Virus record (IMG/VR): IMGVR_UViG_3300009684_000092
Location: 1 to 34,187 of that record
Strand: one strand, 5' to 3'
Source: a virus
DNA length: 34,187 bases
The translations under genes and the position numbers were made by a program. The notes beneath the pieces are model-generated. The model had not been told where the DNA came from and did no database searches. It saw only the letters and a list, made by a program, of their open reading frames with translations. How positions within the stretch are numbered: position 1 is the stretch's first letter; every line of letters begins with the position of its first letter. Of this stretch, positions 1 through 6,186 are shown piece by piece.

Positions 1-148
1 GTTTTGAGACATAGGAATAACCTTCATCGTCATCCCTAGAGAAATTATTAGGAGCTACTTCACGACATACATTACAGTCAATACATTGACTATCAACATA
101 GAATTTACCTTCGACATTAGGAGCATTTTTATCAGTATTATCAGCCAT
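1..148 (-). CDS. Ferredoxin, [4Fe-4S] type (C-terminus outside window)
   Basis: Only the first 49 codons are present; the gene runs off the left edge. The start is the ATG at 148. The visible part reads FYVDSQCIDCNVCREVAPNN, a CxxCxxC cluster-binding motif followed by the typical REVAP segment of small bacterial ferredoxins that use a [4Fe-4S] cluster. The remaining cysteine(s) would lie beyond the edge. Such proteins carry electrons to reductases or desaturases; which partner is used here cannot be told. It is the last visible gene of the leftward accessory cluster, 11 bp downstream of the next gene. Recognition rests on the cysteine spacing and context. Confidence 0.85.
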   Translation of the reverse strand, partial: MADNTDKNAPNVEGKFYVDSQCIDCNVCREVAPNNFSRDDDEGYSYVSK

Positions 149-159
149 ATTTTTATTTG

Positions 160-432
160 TTATATTTCTTTTAGTTTTAATAATAGATCTTCGTTCACGC
201 ATTGTTCTCCATAAAAAGGATCGGGAGCCCCCAAGGTATATTCAGAACCAGATGAGACAACAATCTTACCATTTCGTTTTCCAACAATCTTAGGTGTTAT
301 AATAATACGGCAATCAGGATGTGTAGGATGATCGGTAATAACACCTATTAGGCAAAATTCAGGAGCAGCTGCTGGATTTGTCTTTTTATAAAGAGTGCTC
401 CAATTATTAACGGTCAAATCCTTTGTGATCAT
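160..432 (-). CDS. Hypothetical protein, 90 aa
   Basis: Not recognised with confidence. The protein is soluble, with no signal peptide or membrane segment. Its middle has a beta-rich pattern: GVITDHPTHPDCRIIITPKI, then KNGKIVVSSGSEYTLGAPDP. Its ATG overlaps the stop of the gene upstream (ATGA at 429-432), which indicates translational coupling in the small-gene operon. The gene is complete and reads in the operon direction; the function is unknown. Confidence 0.75.
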   Translation of the reverse strand: MITKDLTVNNWSTLYKKTNPAAAPEFCLIGVITDHPTHPDCRIIITPKIVGKRNGKIVVSSGSEYTLGAPDPFYGEQCVNEDLLLKLKEI

Positions 433-650
433 ACTAAATCAGATTTTGTTAAATGATTCATCAAACATGCTTTACTACAGAAATCAAAATCTCTTTTCTT
501 TTGTAATTCTGATAATGCAGAAGAACCTCCTCTAAACTTCAGAACAATCCAACCATTGAATGGGTGACCACCATAATAGGTTTGCCCTTTATCGGAACAT
601 TCCTTTTTACAGAAATCACAAACTAAAACTTGTTCAGAACGGATACTCAT
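429..650 (-). CDS. Small zinc-ribbon-like protein, 73 aa
   Basis: The protein has two cysteine pairs: CDFCKKEC near residues 11-18 and CSKACL near residues 58-63. This spacing fits a treble-clef or zinc-ribbon fold binding one zinc ion. The segment between them is short and aromatic. It could bind nucleic acid or protein, but the sequence gives no specific partner. It shares ATGA overlaps with both neighbours (429-432 and 647-650), so it is part of a tightly coupled operon. The family is not recognised. Confidence 0.75.
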   Translation of the reverse strand: MSIRSEQVLVCDFCKKECSDKGQTYYGGHPFNGWIVLKFRGGSSALSELQKKRDFDFCSKACLMNHLTKSDLV

Positions 651-1264
651 AGAACTTGATCTATTATTAAGTCGATAAGTTTATTATATGTTTTCTCAAG
701 TTCTAGCTTTAGAAACAGATTGTCTTCACGAAGCAACTCAATTTGTTCATGCTCATTGCCCGACCAACCTAAAGTTTTATTTGCAAGTTCCTTTGAATGC
801 CGAGTTCCGTTTTTAATATATGTAAGAGCATCTTTAAATTTAGAATTTTCTGCTTTCATTTCCGTTGCAGCTTCAATAACTTCTTCATAGGAATCACATT
901 CAAATATATCAGTTAGTGTATCCTCTACATCACACATCTTAGAATATTCTTGAATATACCAGCCGATTCGTCCAGCAATAAATTCGGGAGTATGATAATC
1001 AATATTTCCAACTGGAACTTCCCGCATAATAGCAGCAATAATATCATCTTTCTCATCAATAATAATATCCTGTCTTTCTAGTTCAACAAGGCGAGTTCTA
1101 TTTTCCTCAACCATATTTGCAATGTGTTGAGGAATGTTTTCTACGAAATGTCCTGGAGATTCATCTCCCAAAAGCGCCTTGAGTGATTTATCTAGGAGTA
1201 ATTGTTGACTAACAATTACTTTACATAGGTCATAATACTGTTCATTTGTCACTGTGTTTTTCAT
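647..1264 (-). CDS. Hypothetical protein, 205 aa, coiled-coil rich
   Basis: Not recognised. The sequence is acidic and mostly helical, with heptad-like stretches at residues 50-85 and near the C-terminus (around EQIELLREDNLFLKLELEKT), so it probably forms coiled coils. There is no catalytic motif, signal peptide or membrane segment. It overlaps its downstream neighbour by 4 bp (ATGA) and follows the 62-aa gene by 2 bp, which places it in the accessory operon. The function is unknown. Confidence 0.75.
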   Translation of the reverse strand: MKNTVTNEQYYDLCKVIVSQQLLLDKSLKALLGDESPGHFVENIPQHIANMVEENRTRLVELERQDIIIDEKDDIIAAIMREVPVGNIDYHTPEFIAGRIGWYIQEYSKMCDVEDTLTDIFECDSYEEVIEAATEMKAENSKFKDALTYIKNGTRHSKELANKTLGWSGNEHEQIELLREDNLFLKLELEKTYNKLIDLIIDQVL

Positions 1265-1266
1265 AT

Positions 1267-1455
1267 TTAATTATAGTTTTCGTTGTTTCTGAATAGAATG
1301 TCAATGGATTTCATTTGTTCTAAAATGGTATCTGCATTTAGTGTAATATTTCGAGCGATATAAATTTTATGACAAATATCCTTAAGGATCATAAGTTGAC
1401 CCAATGTATCATATTTTGTAATATACTTTAGATCTTCTTTTTTAGGATGATTCAT
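1267..1455 (-). CDS. Hypothetical protein, 62 aa
   Basis: This is a small basic/helical protein starting MNHPKKEDLKYITKYDTLGQ. No motif is recognised. Its start lies inside the last codons of the HAD-like gene (14 bp overlap), and the next gene starts 3 bp after its stop, as expected for a coupled operon gene. The reading frame is supported by this packing rather than by homology. Confidence 0.65.
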   Translation of the reverse strand: MNHPKKEDLKYITKYDTLGQLMILKDICHKIYIARNITLNADTILEQMKSIDILFRNNENYN

Positions 1456-1966
1456 GTTTATCTTTCAAAAAGGTTTTACAATCATTCTCAAAGGACTCGT
1501 CTATATAATTCACGCCATAATAATCATCACAGGTCATATACCGATCCTTAGTAATTCCGATTAAATCCATCTTATGAAAATTATAGTTCCACGGAAGATT
1601 ATCTATAAGACAATTTTGTTTACTAGCTAATGCATGGGGAAGAATACCTTCTCCGCTATATGCCATAGAATATTTGTGATTCTCAATTGTTCCACGATGA
1701 AGAATATGATCTTCATCAAATCTAAAACCTGCCAGTTCATTTACCTTTAGAGCATAATCTTGGGTCGCAGTGGTAAGAATATACACATTCTCTGATCCAA
1801 TAAGATCACGAGAAAATGTAATCAAAGCTAATGCACATGGGCGAATAATAGTGAAGTATCCAGTAGGATCATCGTCAAGTATAAAATGAATATGATCTTG
1901 ATTTGGATCATTAATTTCGGTATAAATCAATGTTTCATCAATGTCCCAGAAGATTCGTTTAATCAT
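1442..1966 (-). CDS. HAD-superfamily phosphatase-like protein, 174 aa
   Basis: The N-terminus reads MIKRIFWDIDETLIYTE, the HAD motif I DxDxT, with Asp8 as nucleophile and Asp10 as general acid/base. TTA in YILTTATQDYA (about residues 68-78) fits motif II, and LIDNLPWNY supplies a motif IV-like aspartate. The family removes phosphate from small molecules, proteins or nucleic-acid ends; the substrate cannot be told. An in-frame TTG at 1984 exists, but the ATG at 1966 is chosen: the HAD motif follows it directly and the -10 element TATAAT ends 6 bp upstream, so the mRNA should begin at or next to this ATG. It is the first gene of its transcription unit. Confidence 0.85.
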   Translation of the reverse strand: MIKRIFWDIDETLIYTEINDPNQDHIHFILDDDPTGYFTIIRPCALALITFSRDLIGSENVYILTTATQDYALKVNELAGFRFDEDHILHRGTIENHKYSMAYSGEGILPHALASKQNCLIDNLPWNYNFHKMDLIGITKDRYMTCDDYYGVNYIDESFENDCKTFLKDKHESS

Positions 1967-1972
1967 ATCAAT

Positions 1973-2001
1973 ATTATACCACAAAAATGAGACTTTGTAA
2001 A
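1973..2001 (-). promoter_or_regulatory. Early promoter for the HAD-like gene
   Basis: On the minus strand the -35 is TTTACA (1996-2001), the spacer is 17 bp and the -10 is a perfect TATAAT (1973-1978). Only 6 bp separate the -10 from the ATG at 1966, so transcription should start at the start codon (leaderless mRNA). The preceding G gives the GTTTACA form typical of T4 early promoters. Confidence 0.85.
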
Positions 2002-2027
2002 CAAAATAATGTATTAATTTTTACCCA

Positions 2028-2243
2028 TCAAGAATCAAGGGTTACGACATCCCATTGATGTAGAAAATCAGCGAAACTTCCAACCCACTCTACATTATTA
2101 GAATCTCTCAATACGAAATCCCCATCAATATCAGCCGCTATTAGCATAGCCTCCATTTGAGGATCTAGATCCCATGACGAATAATTTCGTCCAATAAGAA
2201 TTGGATACTTTTTACATAACTCAATTTTGTCAATAGGTTTCAT
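2028..2243 (-). CDS. Hypothetical protein, 71 aa
   Basis: Not recognised. The protein has an SH3-like beta pattern at its C-terminus: ADIDGDFVLRDSNNVEWVGS. There is no membrane segment or signal. The ATG overlaps the stop of the preceding gene (2240-2243). It is the last gene before the promoter at 1973-2001, which starts the next unit. Confidence 0.65.
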   Translation of the reverse strand: MKPIDKIELCKKYPILIGRNYSSWDLDPQMEAMLIAADIDGDFVLRDSNNVEWVGSFADFLHQWDVVTLDS

Positions 2244-2488
2244 ACTAATTTCATATTAACTTCGATTTTTCGTAATTCAAATTCTAGGAAGTTCTCGGCT
2301 GCATAATGATCACAATGTTCATTAATACTTTCAATAAGATTCTTTTCAATCAAATCAGAATTATAATAAAGAAAATTTGGTTTCAATTTCTTTTCTAATT
2401 TTAATATTATATCTCCATATTTGCCTTTATGGAGATTCACATAATCTCCGGTTGGACGATGCTGATAAACGTAGCCAAGTTCTTTCAT
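2240..2488 (-). CDS. Hypothetical protein, 82 aa
   Basis: Not recognised. The start MKELGYVYQHRPTGDYVNLH is followed by a basic middle and an acidic, helical C-terminus. ATGA overlaps with both neighbours (2240-2243 and 2485-2488) show translational coupling. No catalytic motif is seen. Confidence 0.65.
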   Translation of the reverse strand: MKELGYVYQHRPTGDYVNLHKGKYGDIILKLEKKLKPNFLYYNSDLIEKNLIESINEHCDHYAAENFLEFELRKIEVNMKLV

Positions 2489-2670
2489 ATATATTTATGT
2501 TTAGCCAATAATGCTTGTGCCTTAACCTGGAGTGCTTCTCTACAATTATTAAATGTTCCATCTGAACGAATCGGTGTTGCAACTAATGAAATGAATTCAA
2601 AGAAGTCTGCTATGATTGCTTGTGCTTTAATTAGATCTGCATTCGCTTTATATAGTTCTTCCATATTCAT
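2485..2670 (-). CDS. Hypothetical protein, 61 aa
   Basis: This is a small, mostly helical protein, MNMEELYKANADLIKAQAII at its start. No domain is recognised. ATGA overlaps at 2485-2488 and 2667-2670 place it in the coupled operon between the cREC-domain gene and an 82-aa protein. Confidence 0.65.
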   Translation of the reverse strand: MNMEELYKANADLIKAQAIIADFFEFISLVATPIRSDGTFNNCREALQVKAQALLAKHKYI

Positions 2671-3113
2671 ACTTTATAGGAGTTCAAAAGGGTTGAGATA
2701 TTAGCGCCGCCCCATTCATTAGCTGAGTGAACATACCATTTTGGAAATTGTGTTTTTTCTGTATTATTAGTAATACACATATCAATAAGAAGTTGAGCAC
2801 ATGCAAGCCCTGTCTTATTCTTTAGATTTCCATATTCAACAATACCTGAATTTATAGTATCATTAAAATAATGACGGATGTGTTCGAGATGAAGATCGTG
2901 GTCAAATGATACCATAGAAGGAATGCCAGCACTACGGAGCATAAATTCAAATTCATCATAATTACGAACTACAACCCAGTCTACTGGAATTGTACCAGTT
3001 AGATCTAATAATGATGTAGTAGATACAATTCCAATATCTTTAGTTCTTACGCCAGGAACAAAAGCATCCTCTGGTCGGCGCATATCATCCAGGAATAATC
3101 GGTAGGGTTTCAT
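2667..3113 (-). CDS. cREC-like (cyclic-phosphate processing receiver) domain protein
   Basis: The 148-aa protein matches the pattern of the stand-alone cREC family: an N-terminal LFLDDMRRPED, then VVVRNYDEFEFMLR, the central GIPSMVSFDHDLH with an acidic/His cluster, KTGLACAQLLIDMC, and a C-terminal YVHSANEWGGANI. This receiver-like family has been predicted from comparative genomics to act on cyclic phosphates during RNA repair; that role is a family prediction, not proven here. It sits between a small gene and the split SLOG gene with ATGA overlaps at both ends (2667-2670, 3110-3113), so it is probably co-translated with the SLOG protein. Confidence 0.8.
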   Translation of the reverse strand: MKPYRLFLDDMRRPEDAFVPGVRTKDIGIVSTTSLLDLTGTIPVDWVVVRNYDEFEFMLRSAGIPSMVSFDHDLHLEHIRHYFNDTINSGIVEYGNLKNKTGLACAQLLIDMCITNNTEKTQFPKWYVHSANEWGGANISTLLNSYKV

Positions 3114-3316
3114 ATATTATGCCAAATTTCTAACTGATTTTTTAATTGCTGGACATTATATTCAAACATATTATATATCGGAATATTATGATCGCTTGCA
3201 ATTCTTAGAGCTTGCCCTGTACCACCAACTGGTTTTCCTTCTTTAGTCCAGCAAATTACGAATTCCGAATTTGATTCATTATCTCTACCAATCACTTGTC
3301 TAAAATTTCGCGCCAT
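3110..3316 (-). pseudogene. SLOG/DprA-like protein, C-terminal part (68 aa)
   Basis: The sequence MARNFRQVIGRDNESNSEFV followed by ICWTKEGKPVGGTGQALRIA is the second half of phage SLOG-domain (DprA-like) proteins, where it normally continues one chain with the N-terminal half encoded at 3322-3642. Here the frames differ: the upstream part stops with TAA 5 bp before this ATG. The frame of this piece stays open upstream of its ATG (reading AIKLMARN), as expected if a one-base change broke a single gene. It may still be translated by re-initiation (stop and start are 5 bp apart) and could complement in two pieces. A sequencing error in the window is also possible. Confidence 0.7.
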
Positions 3317-3321
3317 TAGTT

Positions 3322-3642
3322 TTATGGCGCAGCATGGCCCAATGATTTTGGTTTGGGGTGATATTTCTCAATAGATGAATATGCATCTATATCGTCTGTA
3401 TTAATTACAGCATACTCATGTTTAGGGTATGATAGAGAGAACCATTGATTAAACTCCATCCAAGGCAACCAAATCTGTGCTGCTCTTTTTACCCCCTTTG
3501 CGAAAGCCTGGTCAGCCCCATTAGCATTGCCTGAACGAAGCATATATCCCTTATCTTCAAGATATGATGCAATTTCTGTCATCATATCTTGAACTTCTTC
3601 AGGAGTCTCACGACTTCCTATTCCTGCATAGAATTTACTCAT
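3322..3642 (-). pseudogene. SLOG/DprA-like protein, N-terminal part (106 aa)
   Basis: The start MSKFYAGIGSRETPEEVQDM and the later LRSGNANGADQAFAKG are the Rossmann-like nucleotide-binding signature of the SLOG superfamily (DprA/LOG-like; phage members are called DNA recombination-mediator A-like). The chain ends KYHPKPKSLGHAAP and stops, whereas homologues run on into the segment encoded at 3110-3316 in another frame. The ATG at 3642 is preferred over one 15 bp upstream because it matches the start of the fold. It overlaps the end of the upstream gene. SLOG proteins bind or process nucleotides and nucleotide-derived signals; the ligand here is unknown. Confidence 0.75.
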
Positions 3643-4072
3643 TGCATAAATATGCAAACTCGTGAGAACTCTGCCCGAATACTTCAGAAATATCTTCTGT
3701 TAGATATGACCAGTGTTCACCATTCTCCAAATTTTGAAGTGTAAAATATAATTCTTCTGTATTTTCAAAGGCGTGAGTACAGACAATAAAGATGTCTCCA
3801 TAGTACTCAGTCCCTTGACTAAGATATTGATACCGATCACCGATCTTAGGACTATGCACAGGATCTTTCTCAAACAAATGTTCTTCGGCTAAATCGGGAT
3901 TGCAAGTCGGATTCATACAGAGATCCCATAACCATCCTTCATTTTCTTCAGAGAGATCATCACCAAGATCATTTACCAAGAATCTGTATTTTTGATCAAT
4001 GATTTGATTAAAAATAATTAGTTCTTCTTGAAGTGCTAATACTTTATTTTTTTGTTCTTTATTTAGTTTCAT
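3635..4072 (-). CDS. Hypothetical protein, 145 aa
   Basis: Not recognised. The N-terminus is a helical, charged segment (MKLNKEQKNKVLALQEELII), followed by an acidic region (LGDDLSEENEGWLWDLCMNP) and a beta-rich half (PKIGDRYQYLSQGTEYYGDI) that looks like a small barrel. A longer frame back to 4111 exists, but the ATG at 4072 lies 4 bp after the stop of the upstream 47-aa gene, which fits the tight packing of the operon. The function is unknown. Confidence 0.7.
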   Translation of the reverse strand: MKLNKEQKNKVLALQEELIIFNQIIDQKYRFLVNDLGDDLSEENEGWLWDLCMNPTCNPDLAEEHLFEKDPVHSPKIGDRYQYLSQGTEYYGDIFIVCTHAFENTEELYFTLQNLENGEHWSYLTEDISEVFGQSSHEFAYLCNE

Positions 4073-4076
4073 ATTT

Positions 4077-4220
4077 TTATTTAATTTTGATATAGCGATC
4101 TGCCACTCCATTCATGGATAAGGCATTGTTAAGAATTTGAATTGTATTTTTATCACAGAGGAATTTCTTTCTGCGGAATTTATACATTTCTTCAGTTTGT
4201 TTTTGTGTAATTTCGGTCAT
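4077..4220 (-). CDS. Small hypothetical protein, 47 aa
   Basis: Reading from the ATG at 4220, the frame gives MTEITQKQTEEMYKFRRKKF and ends LCDKNTIQILNNALSMNGVA followed by DRYIKIK. It is a basic, helical mini-protein. The start overlaps the end of the upstream 238-aa gene by 29 bp and the next gene starts 4 bp after its stop; that packing is the main support. No function is recognised. Confidence 0.6.
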   Translation of the reverse strand: MTEITQKQTEEMYKFRRKKFLCDKNTIQILNNALSMNGVADRYIKIK

Positions 4221-4908
4221 GTTTTTCTCTATATGTGCGAATTAATTCTTTAATGGAACTAAGTTTATGAATTAAATCATCCTGATCAAAGATAGCAGTC
4301 TCAATACGCAGGCTTGCCTCTATAGAATCAATTAATTTTTGTTCTGGAGTTGGGAATTCAATGCGATTCTTTTTATTCTCAATATCACGATCTGCCCGGG
4401 CTTTATCCCACTGTTTAATATTTTCTGTAACCTCGTCTTCGGTATATTCCACGGGATCTTCAGCAGATACCAATTCAAGTGAAACTACCTTTCCCAATAG
4501 AAAAACAGCACAATATTCTATCCATCCATATTTGAACTTATAATGAGATTCGTCATCATGTGTATAATTCTTATGTTTCCAGGAATCGTAGAAATTAATA
4601 GTTCCGGTGAATCCGATTACATCTTCCCAAACTACACTGGTCTTATTAAAGTGCCCCATGGCTGCCATTCGATCTAACCATGTTGCATTTTCTGGATCGT
4701 CGAGTGGTTCACCTGCAATCCATTCACCCTCAACCTTTTCAAATTGAAGAATTCCATCTTCGGTAATTTTATAAGATGACAGATATTGATTCGGAGTATC
4801 TTTAGTTTGCCAACCTATTTTATGAGAATTGCCTCCATGATATTCTAGAAATTCTGATGGAAGAGACGGCAGCGCCATATCTAAAAAAATGTTATCATAC
4901 ATGCCCAT
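4192..4908 (-). CDS. Hypothetical protein, 238 aa
   Basis: Not recognised by a named domain. It starts MGMYDNIFLDMALPSLPSEF, a beginning shared by phage and bacterial proteins of unknown function that open with MYDN and contain a compact, aromatic beta-rich body (here FEKVEGEWIAGEPLDDPENA, then VVWEDVIGFTGTINFYDSWK). The last 60 residues are helical and charged. An upstream extension to 5019 would add a cysteine-rich stretch that is not like coding sequence and overlaps a membrane-protein gene in another frame, so the ATG at 4908 is chosen. The leader before it is AACAACAAAACATAAT, with no Shine-Dalgarno motif. Confidence 0.75.
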   Translation of the reverse strand: MGMYDNIFLDMALPSLPSEFLEYHGGNSHKIGWQTKDTPNQYLSSYKITEDGILQFEKVEGEWIAGEPLDDPENATWLDRMAAMGHFNKTSVVWEDVIGFTGTINFYDSWKHKNYTHDDESHYKFKYGWIEYCAVFLLGKVVSLELVSAEDPVEYTEDEVTENIKQWDKARADRDIENKKNRIEFPTPEQKLIDSIEASLRIETAIFDQDDLIHKLSSIKELIRTYREKHDRNYTKTN

Positions 4909-4940
4909 ATTATGTTTTGTTGTTAAAGTATATATTATGT

Positions 4941-5111
4941 TTATTTTGATGTCATTACAACAGCAATCAATCCTGCATTTGCAGCAGCATAGGAAAACCA
5001 TACAGATGCCCAAGCCCATTGATGTTTTAGAGTGTATGAAATTCCAACTACAGCATAGAGTACAAAGACTATTGCAACTATAATATTTTCAAGTGTTAAT
5101 AGATTATTCAT
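4941..5111 (-). CDS. Small membrane protein, 56 aa
   Basis: The frame reads MNNLLTLENIIVAIVFVLYA, then VVGISYTLKHQWAWASVWFS and YAAANAGLIAVVMTSK. It contains two hydrophobic segments (about residues 9-26 and 38-53) separated by a short polar turn, so it should span the inner membrane twice as a hairpin. Its start forms an ATGA overlap with the stop of a second mini membrane protein upstream (5108-5111). Phages of this type often carry such small membrane proteins; the role is unknown. Confidence 0.6.
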   Translation of the reverse strand: MNNLLTLENIIVAIVFVLYAVVGISYTLKHQWAWASVWFSYAAANAGLIAVVMTSK

Positions 5112-5200
5112 AGTAATATTTTACCAATTAACAGGATGGCAAATAGAATTGTAGCTACGATTATAGTTATAATGGTTTCAAGTATTTCCAATTTGATCAT
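5108..5200 (-). CDS. Very small membrane protein, 30 aa
   Basis: The frame reads MIKLEILETIITIIVATILF followed by AILLIGKILL, a single transmembrane helix with a short charged N-terminus. Its stop overlaps the start of the next small membrane gene (ATGA, 5108-5111), which is the main reason to call it. With 30 codons, chance cannot be excluded. Confidence 0.45.
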   Translation of the reverse strand: MIKLEILETIITIIVATILFAILLIGKILL

Positions 5201-5204
5201 ATAA

Positions 5205-5282
5205 TTAGGATTTGACGTTGATAGAATATCCTATAAGGATAAGGATACAGCCAGCAATAAATAAAGTTAACTCTATATTCAT
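5205..5282 (-). CDS. Very small membrane protein, 25 aa
   Basis: The frame reads MNIELTLFIAGCILILIGYS followed by INVKS, one hydrophobic helix with a short polar tail. It sits 4 bp before the next mini membrane gene and 4 bp after the 55-aa gene, so three predicted single- or double-span peptides are in tandem. The call rests on packing and hydrophobicity only. Confidence 0.4.
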   Translation of the reverse strand: MNIELTLFIAGCILILIGYSINVKS

Positions 5283-5286
5283 GAGG

Positions 5287-5454
5287 CTAGGCTAATTCTA
5301 GGATTTGAGATTCTATTACTTCAAAAACATCACCATCTTCATCTTCCATGATATAAAGTTGTGTTTCTTTATCGTAGTCAATAATCATAGCTTCAAATTC
5401 AAAGGGGCAGTCGCCATCATCAACGATAACGTTATCAAAAATTTGGTATTTCAT
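5287..5454 (-). CDS. Small acidic protein, 55 aa
   Basis: The frame reads MKYQIFDNVIVDDGDCPFEF, then EAMIIDYDKETQLYIMEDED and GDVFEVIESQILELA. It is strongly acidic and predicted beta-rich. Its ATG overlaps the stop of a probable upstream mini-gene (5451-5454). No family is recognised. Confidence 0.6.
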   Translation of the reverse strand: MKYQIFDNVIVDDGDCPFEFEAMIIDYDKETQLYIMEDEDGDVFEVIESQILELA

Positions 5455-5535
5455 AGTTCAATCAGTTTGTATTTCTTACCATCAATCTCGACAACGATCT
5501 TACCGGCACATGAAGAGGGCTTTTTGCGGTTTCAT
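5451..5535 (-). pseudogene. Tiny gene, probably frameshifted
   Basis: From the ATG at 5535 the frame stops after MKPQKALFMCR. One base over, the frame reads KKPSSCAGKIVVEIDGKKYK followed by LIEL and stops in an ATGA overlap with the next gene (5451-5454). The second frame has no usable start codon after its upstream stop, yet looks like a small beta protein and has the coupling overlap of a real gene. A one-base slip in the five-A run (TTTTT at 5521-5525 on the plus strand) would join the two parts. This may be a decayed gene or a sequence error. Confidence 0.35.
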
Positions 5536-5539
5536 AATT

Positions 5540-5671
5540 TTATTTGGTTCGGCAGGCTTTGCGCTTAGAATCCTTCTTACGATCCTTGAAGGAGAAGGAA
5601 GGCGGAGCAACCTTATGGCGAACTAATTTTCGTAGGGCAATAGGTGAGTAGTCAAAGGTTGCAGTTTTCAT
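5540..5671 (-). CDS. Small basic protein, 43 aa
   Basis: The frame from the ATG at 5671 reads MKTATFDYSPIALRKLVRHK and ends in a highly basic tail, KDRKKDSKRKACRTK. It could bind nucleic acid, but no family is recognised. It begins 4 bp after the stop of the upstream gene. A longer frame to 5746 overlaps that gene and is not preferred. Confidence 0.55.
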   Translation of the reverse strand: MKTATFDYSPIALRKLVRHKVAPPSFSFKDRKKDSKRKACRTK

Positions 5672-5675
5672 ATTA

Positions 5676-5879
5676 TTAGGAAAAGGAAGGATTTGTGGTG
5701 GATGTATTTTGAAGAGCGGCGAACTCCTCGGCGATAACGGTATCATATTCGGAGCAATTTTCAGTGCTCAGCTTAACAGCGGTCGACTTAATAAATTCGC
5801 GTTCAGCAGCATGCCGTTGGGCAATTTGCGCGATCAGGTTCTTACGGGCGGAAAGGGCGGTAGTCTTAGTAGGAGTCAT
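5676..5879 (-). CDS. Hypothetical protein, 67 aa
   Basis: Not recognised. It is a helical, alanine-rich protein, with SARKNLIAQIAQRHAAEREF in its first half. It is the first gene after a good early promoter (5912-5940) with a leader of about 25-30 nt, which supports it as a real early gene and argues against the overlapping plus-strand frame. Confidence 0.65.
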   Translation of the reverse strand: MTPTKTTALSARKNLIAQIAQRHAAEREFIKSTAVKLSTENCSEYDTVIAEEFAALQNTSTTNPSFS

Positions 5880-5911
5880 TATAGTATGTGGGAAGTGTTG
5901 CTTACGGCTTT

Positions 5912-5940
5912 ATTGTACCATAAAATAAGCAGTTTGTACA
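5912..5940 (-). promoter_or_regulatory. Early promoter, accessory small-gene operon
   Basis: On the minus strand the -35 is TGTACA (5935-5940), the spacer is 17 bp and the -10 is TACAAT (5912-5917). The bases upstream of and through the -35, GAATTTAGTTATGTACAAA, are identical to those at the promoter of the CobT-like gene (23782-23787), so the two belong to one promoter subtype. Confidence 0.8.
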
Positions 5941-6186
5941 TAACTAAATTCGCTAAAGTTGAAAATAGTTTGGCTATTACAAACCAACCGCTTAGGAGGA
6001 TGTTGAAATACCGATGTAGGCTGAAATCATGAAATCTTCACTCAAACAACGGAATCCATTAGGTAAGTTGTTGGTTTGCAATAGCCGAATCCGCCATTTT
6101 TAGCCTAAACCCATAAGGTCTTCAATTCCTTCATCCTATTGGGGAATCTACCATCTAAGGCCGTAGGTGGCCTCAAATCGGGCTCA
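5941..6186. repeat. Intergenic region with long inverted repeat
   Basis: No gene is supported between the promoter and the stop of the primase-like gene at 6187. The region holds a 17-bp inverted repeat with one mismatch: GGCTATTACAAACCAAC (5972-5988) and GTTGGTTTGCAATAGCC (6070-6086), separated by 81 bp. A 15-base word, AAACCAACAACTTAC (minus strand, 6063-6077), recurs exactly at 23959-23973. A smaller stem AGGCC/GGCCT lies just after the upstream gene. It may be a regulatory or replication element; no function is shown. Confidence 0.6.

Noticed and set aside
2489-2499. Late promoter before the 82-aa gene (CATAAATA)
   Set aside because: One mismatch to the octamer and only 3 bp to the ATG, unlike the 6 bp at the other late promoters.
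3316-3330. Programmed -1 ribosomal frameshift in the SLOG gene
   Set aside because: No X-XXY-YYZ heptamer in the correct frame and no obvious downstream pseudoknot; the nearest A run follows a stop codon in the zero frame.
5709-6032. Plus-strand ORF of 107 codons
   Set aside because: It runs through a clear minus-strand early promoter and an inverted repeat and overlaps a minus-strand gene; no plus-strand promoter.
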